Positions 8,805 through 17,388 of a stretch of DNA of 36,664 nt are shown in pieces. The DNA is taken from positions 1-36,664 of the forward strand of contig NZ_JARIEA010000061.1 of NCBI RefSeq assembly GCF_029267015.1, given 5' to 3'. A program made the translations under genes and the position numbers. Source of the stretch: Sporosarcina ureae. GTDB taxonomy: Bacteria; Bacillota; Bacilli; Bacillales_A; Planococcaceae. The number at the start of each line of letters is the position of its first letter. Positions within the stretch are counted from its first letter, which is position 1. The notes below the pieces were generated by a model that was given only the letters and a program-made list of their open reading frames with translations, was not told the origin of the DNA and did no database searches.

Positions 8805-9941
8805 ATGCTAAAGTTTGAAAACGTTACAAAAATGTACGATGGTGGATTTCAAGCTGTGAAATCTGTCAACTTCGAGATTGCTGAAGGTGAACTACTCGTT
8901 CTCATAGGACCCAGTGGTTCAGGTAAGTCTACTACCATGAAAATGATTAACCGGATCATTCCACACACAAGTGGAAAAATTTCTATCAACGGCAAAGATA
9001 TCAAATCTTACAACGCTGCTGATCTTCGCAGAAATATCGGTTACGTCATTCAACAAGTCGGGCTTTTCCCTCATTACACGATTGAAAAAAATATCTCTAT
9101 TGTACCCCAACTGAAAAATTGGAGCGAAAACAAAACGAGAACACGCGTACTTGATCTACTTGAAATGGTCGGACTCGATCCGAAAATTTATGCTACACGA
9201 TATCCGAAAGAATTATCAGGTGGACAACAACAACGTGTCGGAATTGCGAGAGCGCTTGCAGCGGATCCAGATATTATGTTAATGGATGAACCTTTCAGTG
9301 CGCTTGATCCCATTACGCGTGAGCAGTTGCAAGAAGAATTACTGAAGCTACATAAAAAGTTAAAGAAGACCATTGTCTTTGTTACACACGACATGGACGA
9401 AGCGCTAAAGATGGGCGACCGCATTGCCATTATGAAAGACGGCAATTTACTTCAGTTAGACACGCCAGAGAAATTACTACATGAACCCGCTCACGGCTTT
9501 GTAGAAGAGTTTATGGGTAAGCATCGAATTATCCAAAATCCTGAACTAATGCCTGTTACGGAAATCATGGCAGAAAAAGTTGTCACTACGCGCACTACAA
9601 CTTCTCTAGAACGAGCCATTTCGCTCATACGTCAACGAAAAATAACGGATCTTCTCGTTGTAGATGATCATAAGAAACTACTTGGCATCGTCTCCGCTTA
9701 CGATCTAATCAAACAAATAGACGGTATCAAAACCATTAATGACGTGATGAAGCCTGCTGTACCTTTTTTACTGGATTCGGCAACGGCAAAAGATGCCATT
9801 ATTATGATGGACTCCTCACCGTTTGGCATGATCCCTATTGTAAATGAACAACATATACTCATAGGAATCGTCAATCGTGGCTCCTTGCTCTCTGCAATGT
9901 CTAGTCAATGGACAGATCAGGAGGCCGATCTAGATGAATAA
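8805..9941 (+). CDS. opuCA: Osmoprotectant ABC transporter, ATP-binding protein with CBS pair
   Basis: ATPase of a quaternary-amine (glycine betaine, carnitine, choline) importer. The ATPase domain is visible as Walker A GPSGSGKST (35-43), Q-loop near 83, signature LSGGQQQR (137-144), Walker B with MLMDEP (158-163) and H-loop His195. Two CBS motifs follow (about 249-310 and 312-370); in OpuA- and OpuC-type ATPases these sense ionic strength or nucleotide. The length of 378 matches OpuCA. ATG at 8805 follows AGGAGG. It heads an operon: its end overlaps opuCB by 8 bases. Confidence 0.95.
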   Translation: MLKFENVTKMYDGGFQAVKSVNFEIAEGELLVLIGPSGSGKSTTMKMINRIIPHTSGKISINGKDIKSYNAADLRRNIGYVIQQVGLFPHYTIEKNISIVPQLKNWSENKTRTRVLDLLEMVGLDPKIYATRYPKELSGGQQQRVGIARALAADPDIMLMDEPFSALDPITREQLQEELLKLHKKLKKTIVFVTHDMDEALKMGDRIAIMKDGNLLQLDTPEKLLHEPAHGFVEEFMGKHRIIQNPELMPVTEIMAEKVVTTRTTTSLERAISLIRQRKITDLLVVDDHKKLLGIVSAYDLIKQIDGIKTINDVMKPAVPFLLDSATAKDAIIMMDSSPFGMIPIVNEQHILIGIVNRGSLLSAMSSQWTDQEADLDE

Positions 9942-10587
9942 TTTAAATATATGGCAACAACTTGTAGAACAAACCAAACTGCGGTGGACGGAAGTACTCG
10001 AAGCAACATCTATCCATATTCAACTCGTTTTCTTCTCGATGATCCTCGCGGTAGTCATTGCGGTCACGCTCGGAATTCTAATTACACGCGTACCTAAATT
10101 GAAAACTGGAGTTCTCGGCGCGGCAGGCATTATGCAAACCATCCCGAGTTTAGCGGTGCTTGGTTTCATGATTCCCATTTTCGGAATTGGCGTCAAAACA
10201 GCTATTGCTGCGTTATTCCTTTACTCTTTACTGCCTATTATGCGAAACACCTATACAGGCATTAAAGACGTTGATCCCGCCACAATCGAAGCGGCGAGAG
10301 GTATGGGTATGACCAACATGCAAATTTTGTTTAAAGTAGAATTACCCCTTGCCATTCCTATTATTATGGCCGGGATTCGAACAGCTGCGGTCATTAACGT
10401 TGGTAACGCGACACTCGCAGCATTTATCGGAGCAGGCGGACTTGGTGACTTCATTTTCCTCGGTATTACACGTGGAATTGACGGATTGATTCTACTTGGA
10501 GCCATTCCAGCAGCGATCCTTGCGATTGCCCTTGAAACGTTCTTTAGCGCTGTTGAACGTTGGACGACGCCGAAAGGATTGAGATGA
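9934..10587 (+). CDS. opuCB: Osmoprotectant ABC transporter, permease
   Basis: A 217-residue permease of the BPD_transp_1 type with about five to six membrane helices. The cytoplasmic EAA loop that docks on the ATPase is clear (IEAARGMGMTNMQILFKVEL, about residues 116-135). ATG at 9934 overlaps the opuCA end, with a GATCAGGAGG site inside opuCA. B. subtilis opuC has a second permease, opuCD, after opuCC; none is present here, so this subunit would have to form a homodimeric channel. Confidence 0.93.
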   Translation: MNNLNIWQQLVEQTKLRWTEVLEATSIHIQLVFFSMILAVVIAVTLGILITRVPKLKTGVLGAAGIMQTIPSLAVLGFMIPIFGIGVKTAIAALFLYSLLPIMRNTYTGIKDVDPATIEAARGMGMTNMQILFKVELPLAIPIIMAGIRTAAVINVGNATLAAFIGAGGLGDFIFLGITRGIDGLILLGAIPAAILAIALETFFSAVERWTTPKGLR

Positions 10588-10588
10588 T

Positions 10589-11479
10589 TTGAAAAACAAA
10601 TTGACACTGTTGCTCGTCACGACCGTACTGGCTAGCCTACTTTCAGGCTGTATTTTCAATGAAAAAGATTCACTGAGACTCGGTTCTCGAAATAATACGG
10701 AAAGTATTATTTTGTCCAATATCATGGGTCAATTAATTGAAGATCGCCTAGGCGTAGATATTATTTACAAAGAAAACTTAGGCGGCTCATCCGTCGTCTG
10801 GAACGCGATGACTAATGATCACATCGACGTTATCCCTGACTACACTGGAACTATTGTCGTGACATATTATCAAGAAGAGCCTGGTACTGCCGAAGAAACA
10901 TTAGCTTCGACCAAACGACTCGTCGCCGGTGACAACATCACCGCACTCGGTACGTTCGGATTTAATAACACGTATACACTAGCACTTGATGAAGAGAAAG
11001 CAGAAGAGCTAGGCCTCGTGACGTTTAGTGATTTCGCTAAAGTGTCCAAGGACTTTACACTAGGTGCCGTGTTCGAATTTATTGATCGACCAGACGGATT
11101 ACCTGGTTTCGAAAAAGAATATGACATTGAATTCAAAGACGTCAAAGGGATGGATCACGGGATGATGTATCGTGCGATTGGCGCAAATGAAGTAGATGTC
11201 ATCAACTCCTACACGACAGATGGACAGCTCGCGATTGCGAATCTACGCGTGCTAGAAGATGACAAAGCGTACTTCCCTCCGTATCATGCACTGCCGTTAG
11301 TACGGGATGAAACACTTAAAGAATACCCAGAACTCGAAGAAATACTCGGTCTTCTCGAAGGTCAAATCGATGAAGAAACGATGCAAGTGATGAATGGAAA
11401 AGTCGATAATGATGGAATTATGGTTGAACTCGTCGCCAAGGAATACTTGGTGGAGAGTGGGTTAATTGAAGAAAAATAA
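10589..11479 (+). CDS. opuCC: Osmoprotectant ABC transporter, substrate-binding lipoprotein
   Basis: Extracellular binding protein anchored as a lipoprotein: signal peptide with lipobox LLSGC (Cys21), then a mature OpuAC-type fold (LGSRNNTESIILSNIMGQLI...). The length of 296 is close to Bacillus OpuCC. The start is TTG at 10589, one base after the opuCB stop, with AAAGG upstream inside opuCB. Aromatic residues for binding a quaternary ammonium group are present (YTGTIV, YTTDGQL region), but the ligand cannot be fixed by eye. It ends at a strong terminator. A fossil of the same 3' end occurs at 19889. Confidence 0.93.
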   Translation: MKNKLTLLLVTTVLASLLSGCIFNEKDSLRLGSRNNTESIILSNIMGQLIEDRLGVDIIYKENLGGSSVVWNAMTNDHIDVIPDYTGTIVVTYYQEEPGTAEETLASTKRLVAGDNITALGTFGFNNTYTLALDEEKAEELGLVTFSDFAKVSKDFTLGAVFEFIDRPDGLPGFEKEYDIEFKDVKGMDHGMMYRAIGANEVDVINSYTTDGQLAIANLRVLEDDKAYFPPYHALPLVRDETLKEYPELEEILGLLEGQIDEETMQVMNGKVDNDGIMVELVAKEYLVESGLIEEK

Positions 11480-11483
11480 ATAG

Positions 11484-11526
11484 AAACAGCGCACCCTCTT
11501 TTTTAGATGAGGGTGCGCTGTTTTTT
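11484..11526 (+). terminator. Strong terminator of opuC operon (hairpin copy 1 of 3)
   Basis: Arms of 15 bases (AAACAGCGCACCCTC and its complement) are followed by T6. Near-identical hairpins recur at 19956 and 21572. Confidence 0.92.
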
Positions 11527-11564
11527 GTAGGTGGTGTTGGGATCTGCTACCTAATTTAATCGAT

Positions 11565-11996
11565 TTACTTCTTTGGTTTAATAAAAAACATACAGACAGC
11601 AATTATTACAAAGGCCATCAATGCCAAAAATGGTATCGTAACAAATCCAAACCAATTGATGTACTCGGCATTACAAGGCACTCCGCTTACGCACGGCTTG
11701 ATACCTCCAAAACCTGGTATCTTCTGTTCTAAATAGTGCATAAAGGAGATACTTCCTCCAATTAGAGCTAGCGGAAGCACAAACTTTTTAACAGTATTAT
11801 CATTCTGAAAAGTTGCAATCCCCAATAGTAATGTAAGTGGGTACATAAGTATGCGCTGATACCAACATAACTCACATGGGATATAGCCTTTAATCTCACT
11901 GAAATACAGGCTCCCAAACATAGCAACTAGCGAAACAACCCAAGCCACATATAAAAGGTATCCCTGTGGTTTAGATTGGTTTTCTTTATACTTCAT
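11565..11996 (-). CDS. bdbC: Disulfide oxidoreductase BdbC (DsbB-like)
   Basis: A 143-residue membrane protein with four helices, which reoxidises the BdbD thiol oxidase and passes electrons to quinone. Both cysteine pairs of the family are present: CELC (Cys41, Cys44) after the first helix and CVSGVPC (Cys102, Cys108) in the second extracellular loop. The conserved Gln/Arg (WYQR) follows the first pair. ATG at 11996 overlaps the bdbD stop by one base (TGATG), so translation is probably coupled. It is the last gene of the copC-copD-bdbD-bdbC operon. Confidence 0.93.
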   Translation of the reverse strand: MKYKENQSKPQGYLLYVAWVVSLVAMFGSLYFSEIKGYIPCELCWYQRILMYPLTLLLGIATFQNDNTVKKFVLPLALIGGSISFMHYLEQKIPGFGGIKPCVSGVPCNAEYINWFGFVTIPFLALMAFVIIAVCMFFIKPKK

Positions 11997-12670
11997 CAGT
12001 CCTCGTCCTTCTTCGCTTGCTCAATTGCTGCCTGAATCGCTTCGTAATCAAATGGATCTTCCATCATTTTTCCGTTTATGACAATGGTTGGAGTCATGGA
12101 AACGCCGACTTCCCTTACTAAATCTTCGTCGAGTTTTACTTTCTCCATAGTTGCTTGTTGTTCCATATCTTCTTTTAAAAGTGTCTGATCAATCTCAGGA
12201 AAGTCACTCGCAATTTCAAGAATTCTTTCAGGAGTTATCCACTCTGCATCATGATTTTCAGCTGGCTGTGCATCATACAATGCGTGATGGAAATCCCAGT
12301 ATATACTAGGATTACGCTCCCAAACGGACTCAGCGGCGATCGACCCTAAAATCGATTCTTCACCGTGGAATAATACATTCACGAATGAAAATTGCACTGT
12401 ACCTGTTTCGATATAATCAGTAACTAACTTCGGATAAATCATTTCCCCCCATGCTTTACATGCAGGACATTTGAAATCACCAAATTCAACTATCGTTACA
12501 GGAGCATCTTGATCCCCAAGTGAAGGTTGCCCAGTACTATCAATTTTCTTTGTATCCGTTGGTAAGGTTTCTTCTTTATTACTAAATACAACGACTGCCG
12601 CCAATATTGCGACTGCCAATAGTGTTAAAATAACCACAAACTTCATATTGGAATTTTTATTCTGTTTCAT
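11996..12670 (-). CDS. bdbD: Thiol-disulfide oxidase BdbD (DsbA-like)
   Basis: A membrane-anchored, extracytoplasmic DsbA-like oxidase of 224 residues: one N-terminal anchor (about 10-29), then a thioredoxin fold with inserted helices. The active site is CPAC (68-71, in FGDFKCPACKAWGE) and the cis-Pro loop is MTPTIVING. ATG at 12670 is preferred over TTG at 12673, since GAGG lies 6 bases before it. It forms the usual pair with BdbC, and the upstream neighbours copC and copD suggest that secreted thiol oxidation is switched on together with copper handling here. Confidence 0.92.
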   Translation of the reverse strand: MKQNKNSNMKFVVILTLLAVAILAAVVVFSNKEETLPTDTKKIDSTGQPSLGDQDAPVTIVEFGDFKCPACKAWGEMIYPKLVTDYIETGTVQFSFVNVLFHGEESILGSIAAESVWERNPSIYWDFHHALYDAQPAENHDAEWITPERILEIASDFPEIDQTLLKEDMEQQATMEKVKLDEDLVREVGVSMTPTIVINGKMMEDPFDYEAIQAAIEQAKKDED

Positions 12671-12694
12671 CAAATACCTCTTCTCTCATCGTTA

Positions 12695-13789
12695 TTATTG
12701 CATACTAGACATGAATCCAAAATAGAGCGAGACAACACTGAATATCCCCATGAAAAACGGAACAATTGCAGGCGTTTTTTTCTTGAAACTATATATAATT
12801 AGTCCCATGAAGATCATCGCTACTATAAAAAATAGAATGTTTAATGTGTTGAAACCAAATCGCAAACTCATTGAAGGTTCTACAACCCCTATATAAAAGT
12901 AATCGAAGTACGCTGAAGGACCGCTACCAGCGAGAGTAATCTCGATACTATGCGGTGGTTCCTGTTGTCCTAATACCCCTGTCGAGACGAACGTAAAGAA
13001 TAGAAGCACGCTTTCGAACTTCAACCACCGTATGGGATTAATTCGCTCTTGCCTTTTCAATTTACGTTTAATCCAAAAGCCATTTATAAAAGCGAAAAAC
13101 AGAACCGGGATGATAGTCAAATGCTTCACCAATAAGGCTTGTCCATAAGGTAGCATCCATGCATCGCTATACTCATTCACATCAATTACCAATGTCATGA
13201 GAAATAATCCTGTTCCTACAACCGTAAGAAAACATGCGATGGCCAAAGGAGTAAACCACCGTAAATAGGAAAGCCAATTCTCTTGGTTTTTTGAACACCA
13301 ACCGACGATCAGGAGGATACCAATCCATACTGTCACTGCTAGAAAGTGTAAAGAGTGAATAACGAATCCACTCCATTCGGTAAGCGATGCGCCATGACTT
13401 GCCCATCCCAATGCCAGGAGTAGGACGAAGGTGAAAGCTAATGAAATACCGGAAAGTACTTTGCTATTCAAGACTGAACACAAGGATACAAACAAATAAA
13501 AGAATATTGCAAGTATGATGGTGACCGTCCATGCCTTCCCTACCTCAAATGCTGTAAGCACATTTTGCATCGTCAACAGTAGACCGATGTCTTCATAAAG
13601 AAATAAAATGACTCTAATCAGCGGTGCAACCGAAAAGAACACGACGCCTAGTACTGCCAATTGAAGTAGTCGCTTAGAAATACGAATTTCAGGTTTCAGC
13701 CGTTCTGGAATGAATTGAATGATAAATGCACCCATCAATAGTGAGAAACATAAATACAATAAACTTTCTGAAATATAAATCCAAATCAT
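12695..13789 (-). CDS. copD: Copper resistance protein CopD-like
   Basis: A 364-residue membrane protein with about eight helices. The first helices and the later CopD domain (about 130-290) carry the typical membrane histidines (ASHGASLTEWSGFVIHSLHF and the WIGILLIVG helix). The CopD family moves copper across the membrane, in several bacteria as an importer. ATG at 13789 follows the copC stop directly (TAAATG). bdbD begins 24 bases after its end with its own site. It matches the YcnJ C-terminal half of B. subtilis, where CopC and CopD are fused; here they are separate genes. Confidence 0.85.
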   Translation of the reverse strand: MIWIYISESLLYLCFSLLMGAFIIQFIPERLKPEIRISKRLLQLAVLGVVFFSVAPLIRVILFLYEDIGLLLTMQNVLTAFEVGKAWTVTIILAIFFYLFVSLCSVLNSKVLSGISLAFTFVLLLALGWASHGASLTEWSGFVIHSLHFLAVTVWIGILLIVGWCSKNQENWLSYLRWFTPLAIACFLTVVGTGLFLMTLVIDVNEYSDAWMLPYGQALLVKHLTIIPVLFFAFINGFWIKRKLKRQERINPIRWLKFESVLLFFTFVSTGVLGQQEPPHSIEITLAGSGPSAYFDYFYIGVVEPSMSLRFGFNTLNILFFIVAMIFMGLIIYSFKKKTPAIVPFFMGIFSVVSLYFGFMSSMQ

Positions 13790-14347
13790 TTATGTTTGCC
13801 TTCTTCCTATGATCCAGCCGAAACATCCGCCAGCAATCGTAAATAAAATGACAAGGATGATAACTAAGACATCATTTGAAGCTATTTTTGATTGAACTTC
13901 AACTGGCTGCTCCACATGTTCTTCTACTCGTTCTTCAATGGGCTTATCAGGTGTTTCTTGGACTTCTTCTGACACTATAAGATCTTCTGATTCATCTTGA
14001 TTAACTACGAATGAATAAGTTCCCTGTATCGGATGACCATCAGCACCAATAATCTTCCAGTCCACAGTATATGTACCATGATCTAATGGAGACAAAAAAC
14101 CAGCTGTCATGACATGATTATTCACGTTAATAGTACCGACGATTATTTCCTCATTCGCCTCGTTAAAGACTTTCACTGTACTTGTGGCTTCAATTTTCGT
14201 ATTAAAATCCAATATAATTTCATGAACTTCTTCCAAAATCACTTCACCGTCAGCTGGAGTAGTGCTAGTTATACCAGTATGTGCGGATACGGTATTTACT
14301 GAGATGATGAAAAACAAAATTGTGATCAAGATACAATTCTTCCTCAT
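13790..14347 (-). CDS. copC: Copper-binding protein CopC-like, membrane-anchored
   Basis: 185 residues: signal peptide (about 1-22, ending SAH), a CopC beta-barrel (about 22-118) and an acidic, Glu-rich linker (VSEEVQETPDKPIEERVEEH) leading to a C-terminal membrane helix (about 157-178) with a basic end. After cleavage the mature protein begins at or next to His (HTGITSTTPADG), the residue that binds Cu(II) in CopC proteins, and the DGHPIQGTYSF block carries the second ligand region. ATG at 14347 is chosen because AAGGGGG lies 5 bases before it; an earlier in-frame start lacks a site. First gene of its operon, facing the Cd/Pb efflux operon. Confidence 0.88.
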   Translation of the reverse strand: MRKNCILITILFFIISVNTVSAHTGITSTTPADGEVILEEVHEIILDFNTKIEATSTVKVFNEANEEIIVGTINVNNHVMTAGFLSPLDHGTYTVDWKIIGADGHPIQGTYSFVVNQDESEDLIVSEEVQETPDKPIEERVEEHVEQPVEVQSKIASNDVLVIILVILFTIAGGCFGWIIGRRQT

Positions 14348-14499
14348 AATTCCCCCTTCTTTTCCTTTCGAAAGTGCCACTACTCGTTTTTAACTACCAG
14401 ATCTACTTCTTTTTAGAATACCTGCAAATATGGGGTGCGGACTATTCTAATTTTGTGTTTGACACCAGCAGTCGCTCTTATAAAGGATTCACAATATAT

Positions 14500-14528
14500 T
14501 TGACATACATATTAGTCATTGCTAATGT
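14500..14528 (+). promoter_or_regulatory. Sigma-A promoter of the sensor-cadA operon
   Basis: TTGACA at 14500-14505, a 17-base spacer and TAATGT at 14523-14528. Operator copy 1 covers the spacer and -10, so a bound repressor would block polymerase. Confidence 0.7.
14507..14528. promoter_or_regulatory. ArsR-family operator, copy 1
   Basis: A 22-bp imperfect palindrome with half sites ACATATTAG and CTAATGT, lying within the promoter. It differs from copy 2 at only two central bases. Confidence 0.7.
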
Positions 14529-14540
14529 GATAATAACAAA

Positions 14541-14562
14541 ACATATTAGTCATGTCTAATGT
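14541..14562. promoter_or_regulatory. ArsR-family operator, copy 2
   Basis: Same 22-bp palindrome, 34 bases (about three helical turns) downstream of copy 1 and just before the ribosome binding site AAGGAG at 14563. Binding here would act as a roadblock. Confidence 0.7.
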
Positions 14563-14578
14563 AAGGAGTGGTATATAT

Positions 14579-14899
14579 ATGATACAAGAAAACTTAGAAC
14601 TTAAAGTGAAGTTCTTGCGTGCATTCGGAGACAAAACTAGGGTTCAAATATTAGAGTGCATCAAATATGAGGAAAAGACTGTCACACAAATTGTTGAAAG
14701 TATAGAAGGCAATCAGTCAAATATCTCACAGCACTTAGCTTGTCTAAGAGGTTGTGGAATTATTGTAGGAAGGCAAGAAGGTAAATATGTCTACTACGGA
14801 TTGCGAAATCAACAAATTAAAGAGTTACTAGACACATTTGATCAAGTGTTGAATCAAATTGAAAACAATGTTGCTTGCTGTGAAAATCATATCAGTTAA
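14579..14899 (+). CDS. ArsR/SmtB-family metal sensor, CmtR-like
   Basis: A 106-residue winged-helix repressor that should release its operator when it binds a soft metal. The recognition helix carries Cys55 and Cys59 (HLACLRGCG), the same Cys-x3-Cys arrangement as Cys57/Cys61 of the Mycobacterium Cd/Pb sensor CmtR. A C-terminal Cys100-Cys101 pair (NNVACCENH) matches CmtR Cys102. The N-terminal CadC-type ELCVC motif is absent. ATG at 14579 has AAGGAG 10 bases upstream; an earlier in-frame ATG at 14552 falls inside operator 2. It precedes the cadA gene by 13 bases, so autoregulation with cadA is expected. Confidence 0.88.
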   Translation: MIQENLELKVKFLRAFGDKTRVQILECIKYEEKTVTQIVESIEGNQSNISQHLACLRGCGIIVGRQEGKYVYYGLRNQQIKELLDTFDQVLNQIENNVACCENHIS

Positions 14900-14912
14900 G
14901 GACGTGCATAGT

Positions 14913-17378
14913 TTGGGAATTAAATGCTGTTCTACCAATGTAGAACCTGAAAATCTAGAGAAACAAACCTCCTGTTGTAGTAGCAATCAAGTAATTGAAA
15001 TTGAAAAACCAACATGTTGCAGTAGTACAGAAAAACCTTTAGATCCAGTTAACGTGAACGTGGATCACGGAATCAAAGAGGAATTTCGGGTTTATGGAAT
15101 GGATTGCCCTGCTTGTGCGGTAACCATTGAAAAGAACTTAAGCACTCTACAAAACATCAATGGAGTGAATGTGAATTATAGTTCTGGAAAAATGCAAGTC
15201 AGCGCGACGAAAGAACTCGATGTAGAATTAATTCAAAAACAAATGAAAAAGCTCGGTTTTGAAGTCGAACCTACCAAAGTGAATAACAACCTAAAAAGTT
15301 ATTTCATTGAAGGTATGGATTGTGGTTCATGTGCGCTAACAATTGAAAACCACTTGAATCATCTTCCTGCTGTCAAACACGTTCAGGTGAATTTCTCAAC
15401 GGGCAAAATGAAAATTGAACATGAAAATAGCTCCGAAGAAATTATGAACGAAGTAGCTAAAGCTGGATTTAAAGCGTCACTTATTACTACTAATAAGCAG
15501 ACGCCTTCTTCCCCGCATTCTCGTAAACAGAATGAAGCTGTTATTTTTTCAGGTATCTTCATCGCACTAGCATTTACCGGATCGCACACAGGCGTTTCTC
15601 CTTTGGTAACAACGATTATGTACATAGTTGCTATGATCGTCAGTGGCTATAAGCCTGTGAAGAGTGCATACTATGCGATTAGAAGCCGTTCATTGGACAT
15701 GAATGTTCTGATGTCTGCAGCAGCAATCGGAGCTGCTATATTAGGCGAATGGCTTGAAGGTGCCACCGTGGTTTGGCTGTTTTCTTTAGGTCTTACCCTA
15801 CAGAACCGAGCCATCGAAAAAACACGAAAATCCATTCGTGGACTTATGGAGTTAACGCCGCCTGAAGCTTGGGTGAAAATTGGAAATGAATTAATCAAAA
15901 AGCCTGTGGAAGAGGTATCCATCAATGACACCATTATCGTCAAACCGGGAGACAGAATCCCACTGGATGGAGAAATCATCGACGGTGAATCCAGTGTCAA
16001 TCAAGCTGCAATTACAGGAGAATCCATACCTGTTGATAAAGCTAAAGGCAGTTTCGTGTATGCAGGTTCTATCAATGAAAATGGTTCTCTCACCGTTAAA
16101 GTCACCAAACTAATTGAAGATACAACCATCTCAAAAATTATTCACTTAGTTGAAGAAGCACAAGAGAAAAAGGCGCCCACGGAAGCATTTATCGATAAGT
16201 TCGCACGAATTTACACGCCGATCGTATTCATCCTTGCTCTCTTGGTAATCGTCGTTCCTCCGATATTGACGTTTGGCACTTGGGAAGAATGGATCTATAA
16301 AGGATTAATGCTATTAGTTATTGCATGTCCTTGTGCACTCGTTATATCCACTCCAGTTGCAATCGTTACAGCGCTTGGAAATGCTGCTAAAAATGGGGTG
16401 CTCATCAAAGGTGGAACATTCTTAGAAAACGCTGGATCTATTGATGCCATCGCCTTTGACAAAACAGGAACACTGACAGAAGGTAAGCCAAAAGTTACGA
16501 ATGTAGTAACTTTTAATGATTCCGAAGAAAACATGCTATCGATTGCTCGAACGTTAGAAGAACACTCTACTCATCCACTCGCTACAACAATAGTGGAGTA
16601 CACAAAAGATAGAAACATTCAAGCGATGAAGGGTACGCAGTTTAAAAATCGTGTAGGAAAAGGCATCCAAGCGACGATTGAAGATATACCCTATTTTGCA
16701 GGAAACAGAAAGTTATTTGAAGAGATCGGTGCCTCTCTTACTGATTATTCACAGCAGATTTCAAACCTGCAAAATGAAGGGAAAACCATTATCATAATAG
16801 GATCCGCACAGAATGTTTTAGGTATCATTGGTGTTTCAGATACAATTCGAGAAACAACAAAACTATCAGTAAAAAATCTAAAAAAAATCGGTGTTCAACA
16901 AGTCGTCATGCTTACGGGAGACAACGAAGGAACAGCAAAAGCAATTGCTTCCGAAGCTGGCATGGATCGATATTATGCTGAACTACTACCTAAAGAAAAA
17001 GTGGATACGATAAAACAACTACAAGAAGAAGGATATCGCGTGGCCATGATTGGAGATGGAATCAACGATGCCCCTGCATTAGCAACTGCTGACCTTGGTA
17101 TAGCAATGGGCGGTGCGGGTACAGATACAGCAATGGAAACCGCAGATATCATATTAATGGCTGACAACTTAGAGAAACTACCACACACTATGAACCTCAG
17201 CCGAAAAGCATTGACGATTATCAAACAAAACATTTGGTTTTCATTAATCGTAAAAGCAGTCGCTTTACTCCTGATCTTTCCAGGATGGTTGACATTATGG
17301 ATTGCGGTATTAAGTGATACCGGTGCTGCGTTAATTGTTATTTTGAATGCACTTCGTCTTTTAAAGGTTCGAAGTTAG
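14913..17378 (+). CDS. cadA: Heavy-metal P1B-type ATPase (CadA, Cd/Zn/Pb efflux)
   Basis: An 821-residue efflux pump. Order: three Cys pairs (5-6, 21-22, 35-36, each followed by Ser-Ser or Ser-Thr), two heavy-metal-associated domains (GMDCPAC at 65/68, GMDCGSC at 137/140), membrane helices, TGES (368-371), the membrane metal motif CPC (472-474), phosphorylation site DKTGT (516-520), the GDGINDAP hinge, and a last helix with the SDTGA Asp typical of Zn/Cd/Pb pumps. TTG at 14913 is chosen because AAGGA lies 10 bases upstream; TTG at 14859 has no site and overlaps the sensor gene. The extra Cys-rich head is unusual and may capture thiophilic metal. Confidence 0.95.
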   Translation: MGIKCCSTNVEPENLEKQTSCCSSNQVIEIEKPTCCSSTEKPLDPVNVNVDHGIKEEFRVYGMDCPACAVTIEKNLSTLQNINGVNVNYSSGKMQVSATKELDVELIQKQMKKLGFEVEPTKVNNNLKSYFIEGMDCGSCALTIENHLNHLPAVKHVQVNFSTGKMKIEHENSSEEIMNEVAKAGFKASLITTNKQTPSSPHSRKQNEAVIFSGIFIALAFTGSHTGVSPLVTTIMYIVAMIVSGYKPVKSAYYAIRSRSLDMNVLMSAAAIGAAILGEWLEGATVVWLFSLGLTLQNRAIEKTRKSIRGLMELTPPEAWVKIGNELIKKPVEEVSINDTIIVKPGDRIPLDGEIIDGESSVNQAAITGESIPVDKAKGSFVYAGSINENGSLTVKVTKLIEDTTISKIIHLVEEAQEKKAPTEAFIDKFARIYTPIVFILALLVIVVPPILTFGTWEEWIYKGLMLLVIACPCALVISTPVAIVTALGNAAKNGVLIKGGTFLENAGSIDAIAFDKTGTLTEGKPKVTNVVTFNDSEENMLSIARTLEEHSTHPLATTIVEYTKDRNIQAMKGTQFKNRVGKGIQATIEDIPYFAGNRKLFEEIGASLTDYSQQISNLQNEGKTIIIIGSAQNVLGIIGVSDTIRETTKLSVKNLKKIGVQQVVMLTGDNEGTAKAIASEAGMDRYYAELLPKEKVDTIKQLQEEGYRVAMIGDGINDAPALATADLGIAMGGAGTDTAMETADIILMADNLEKLPHTMNLSRKALTIIKQNIWFSLIVKAVALLLIFPGWLTLWIAVLSDTGAALIVILNALRLLKVRS

Positions 17379-17388
17379 TTGTAGGAAC

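Noticed and set aside
14552..14578. Earlier ATG for the CmtR-like sensor
   Set aside because: It lies within operator 2 and has no ribosome binding site; ATG at 14579 with AAGGAG is preferred.
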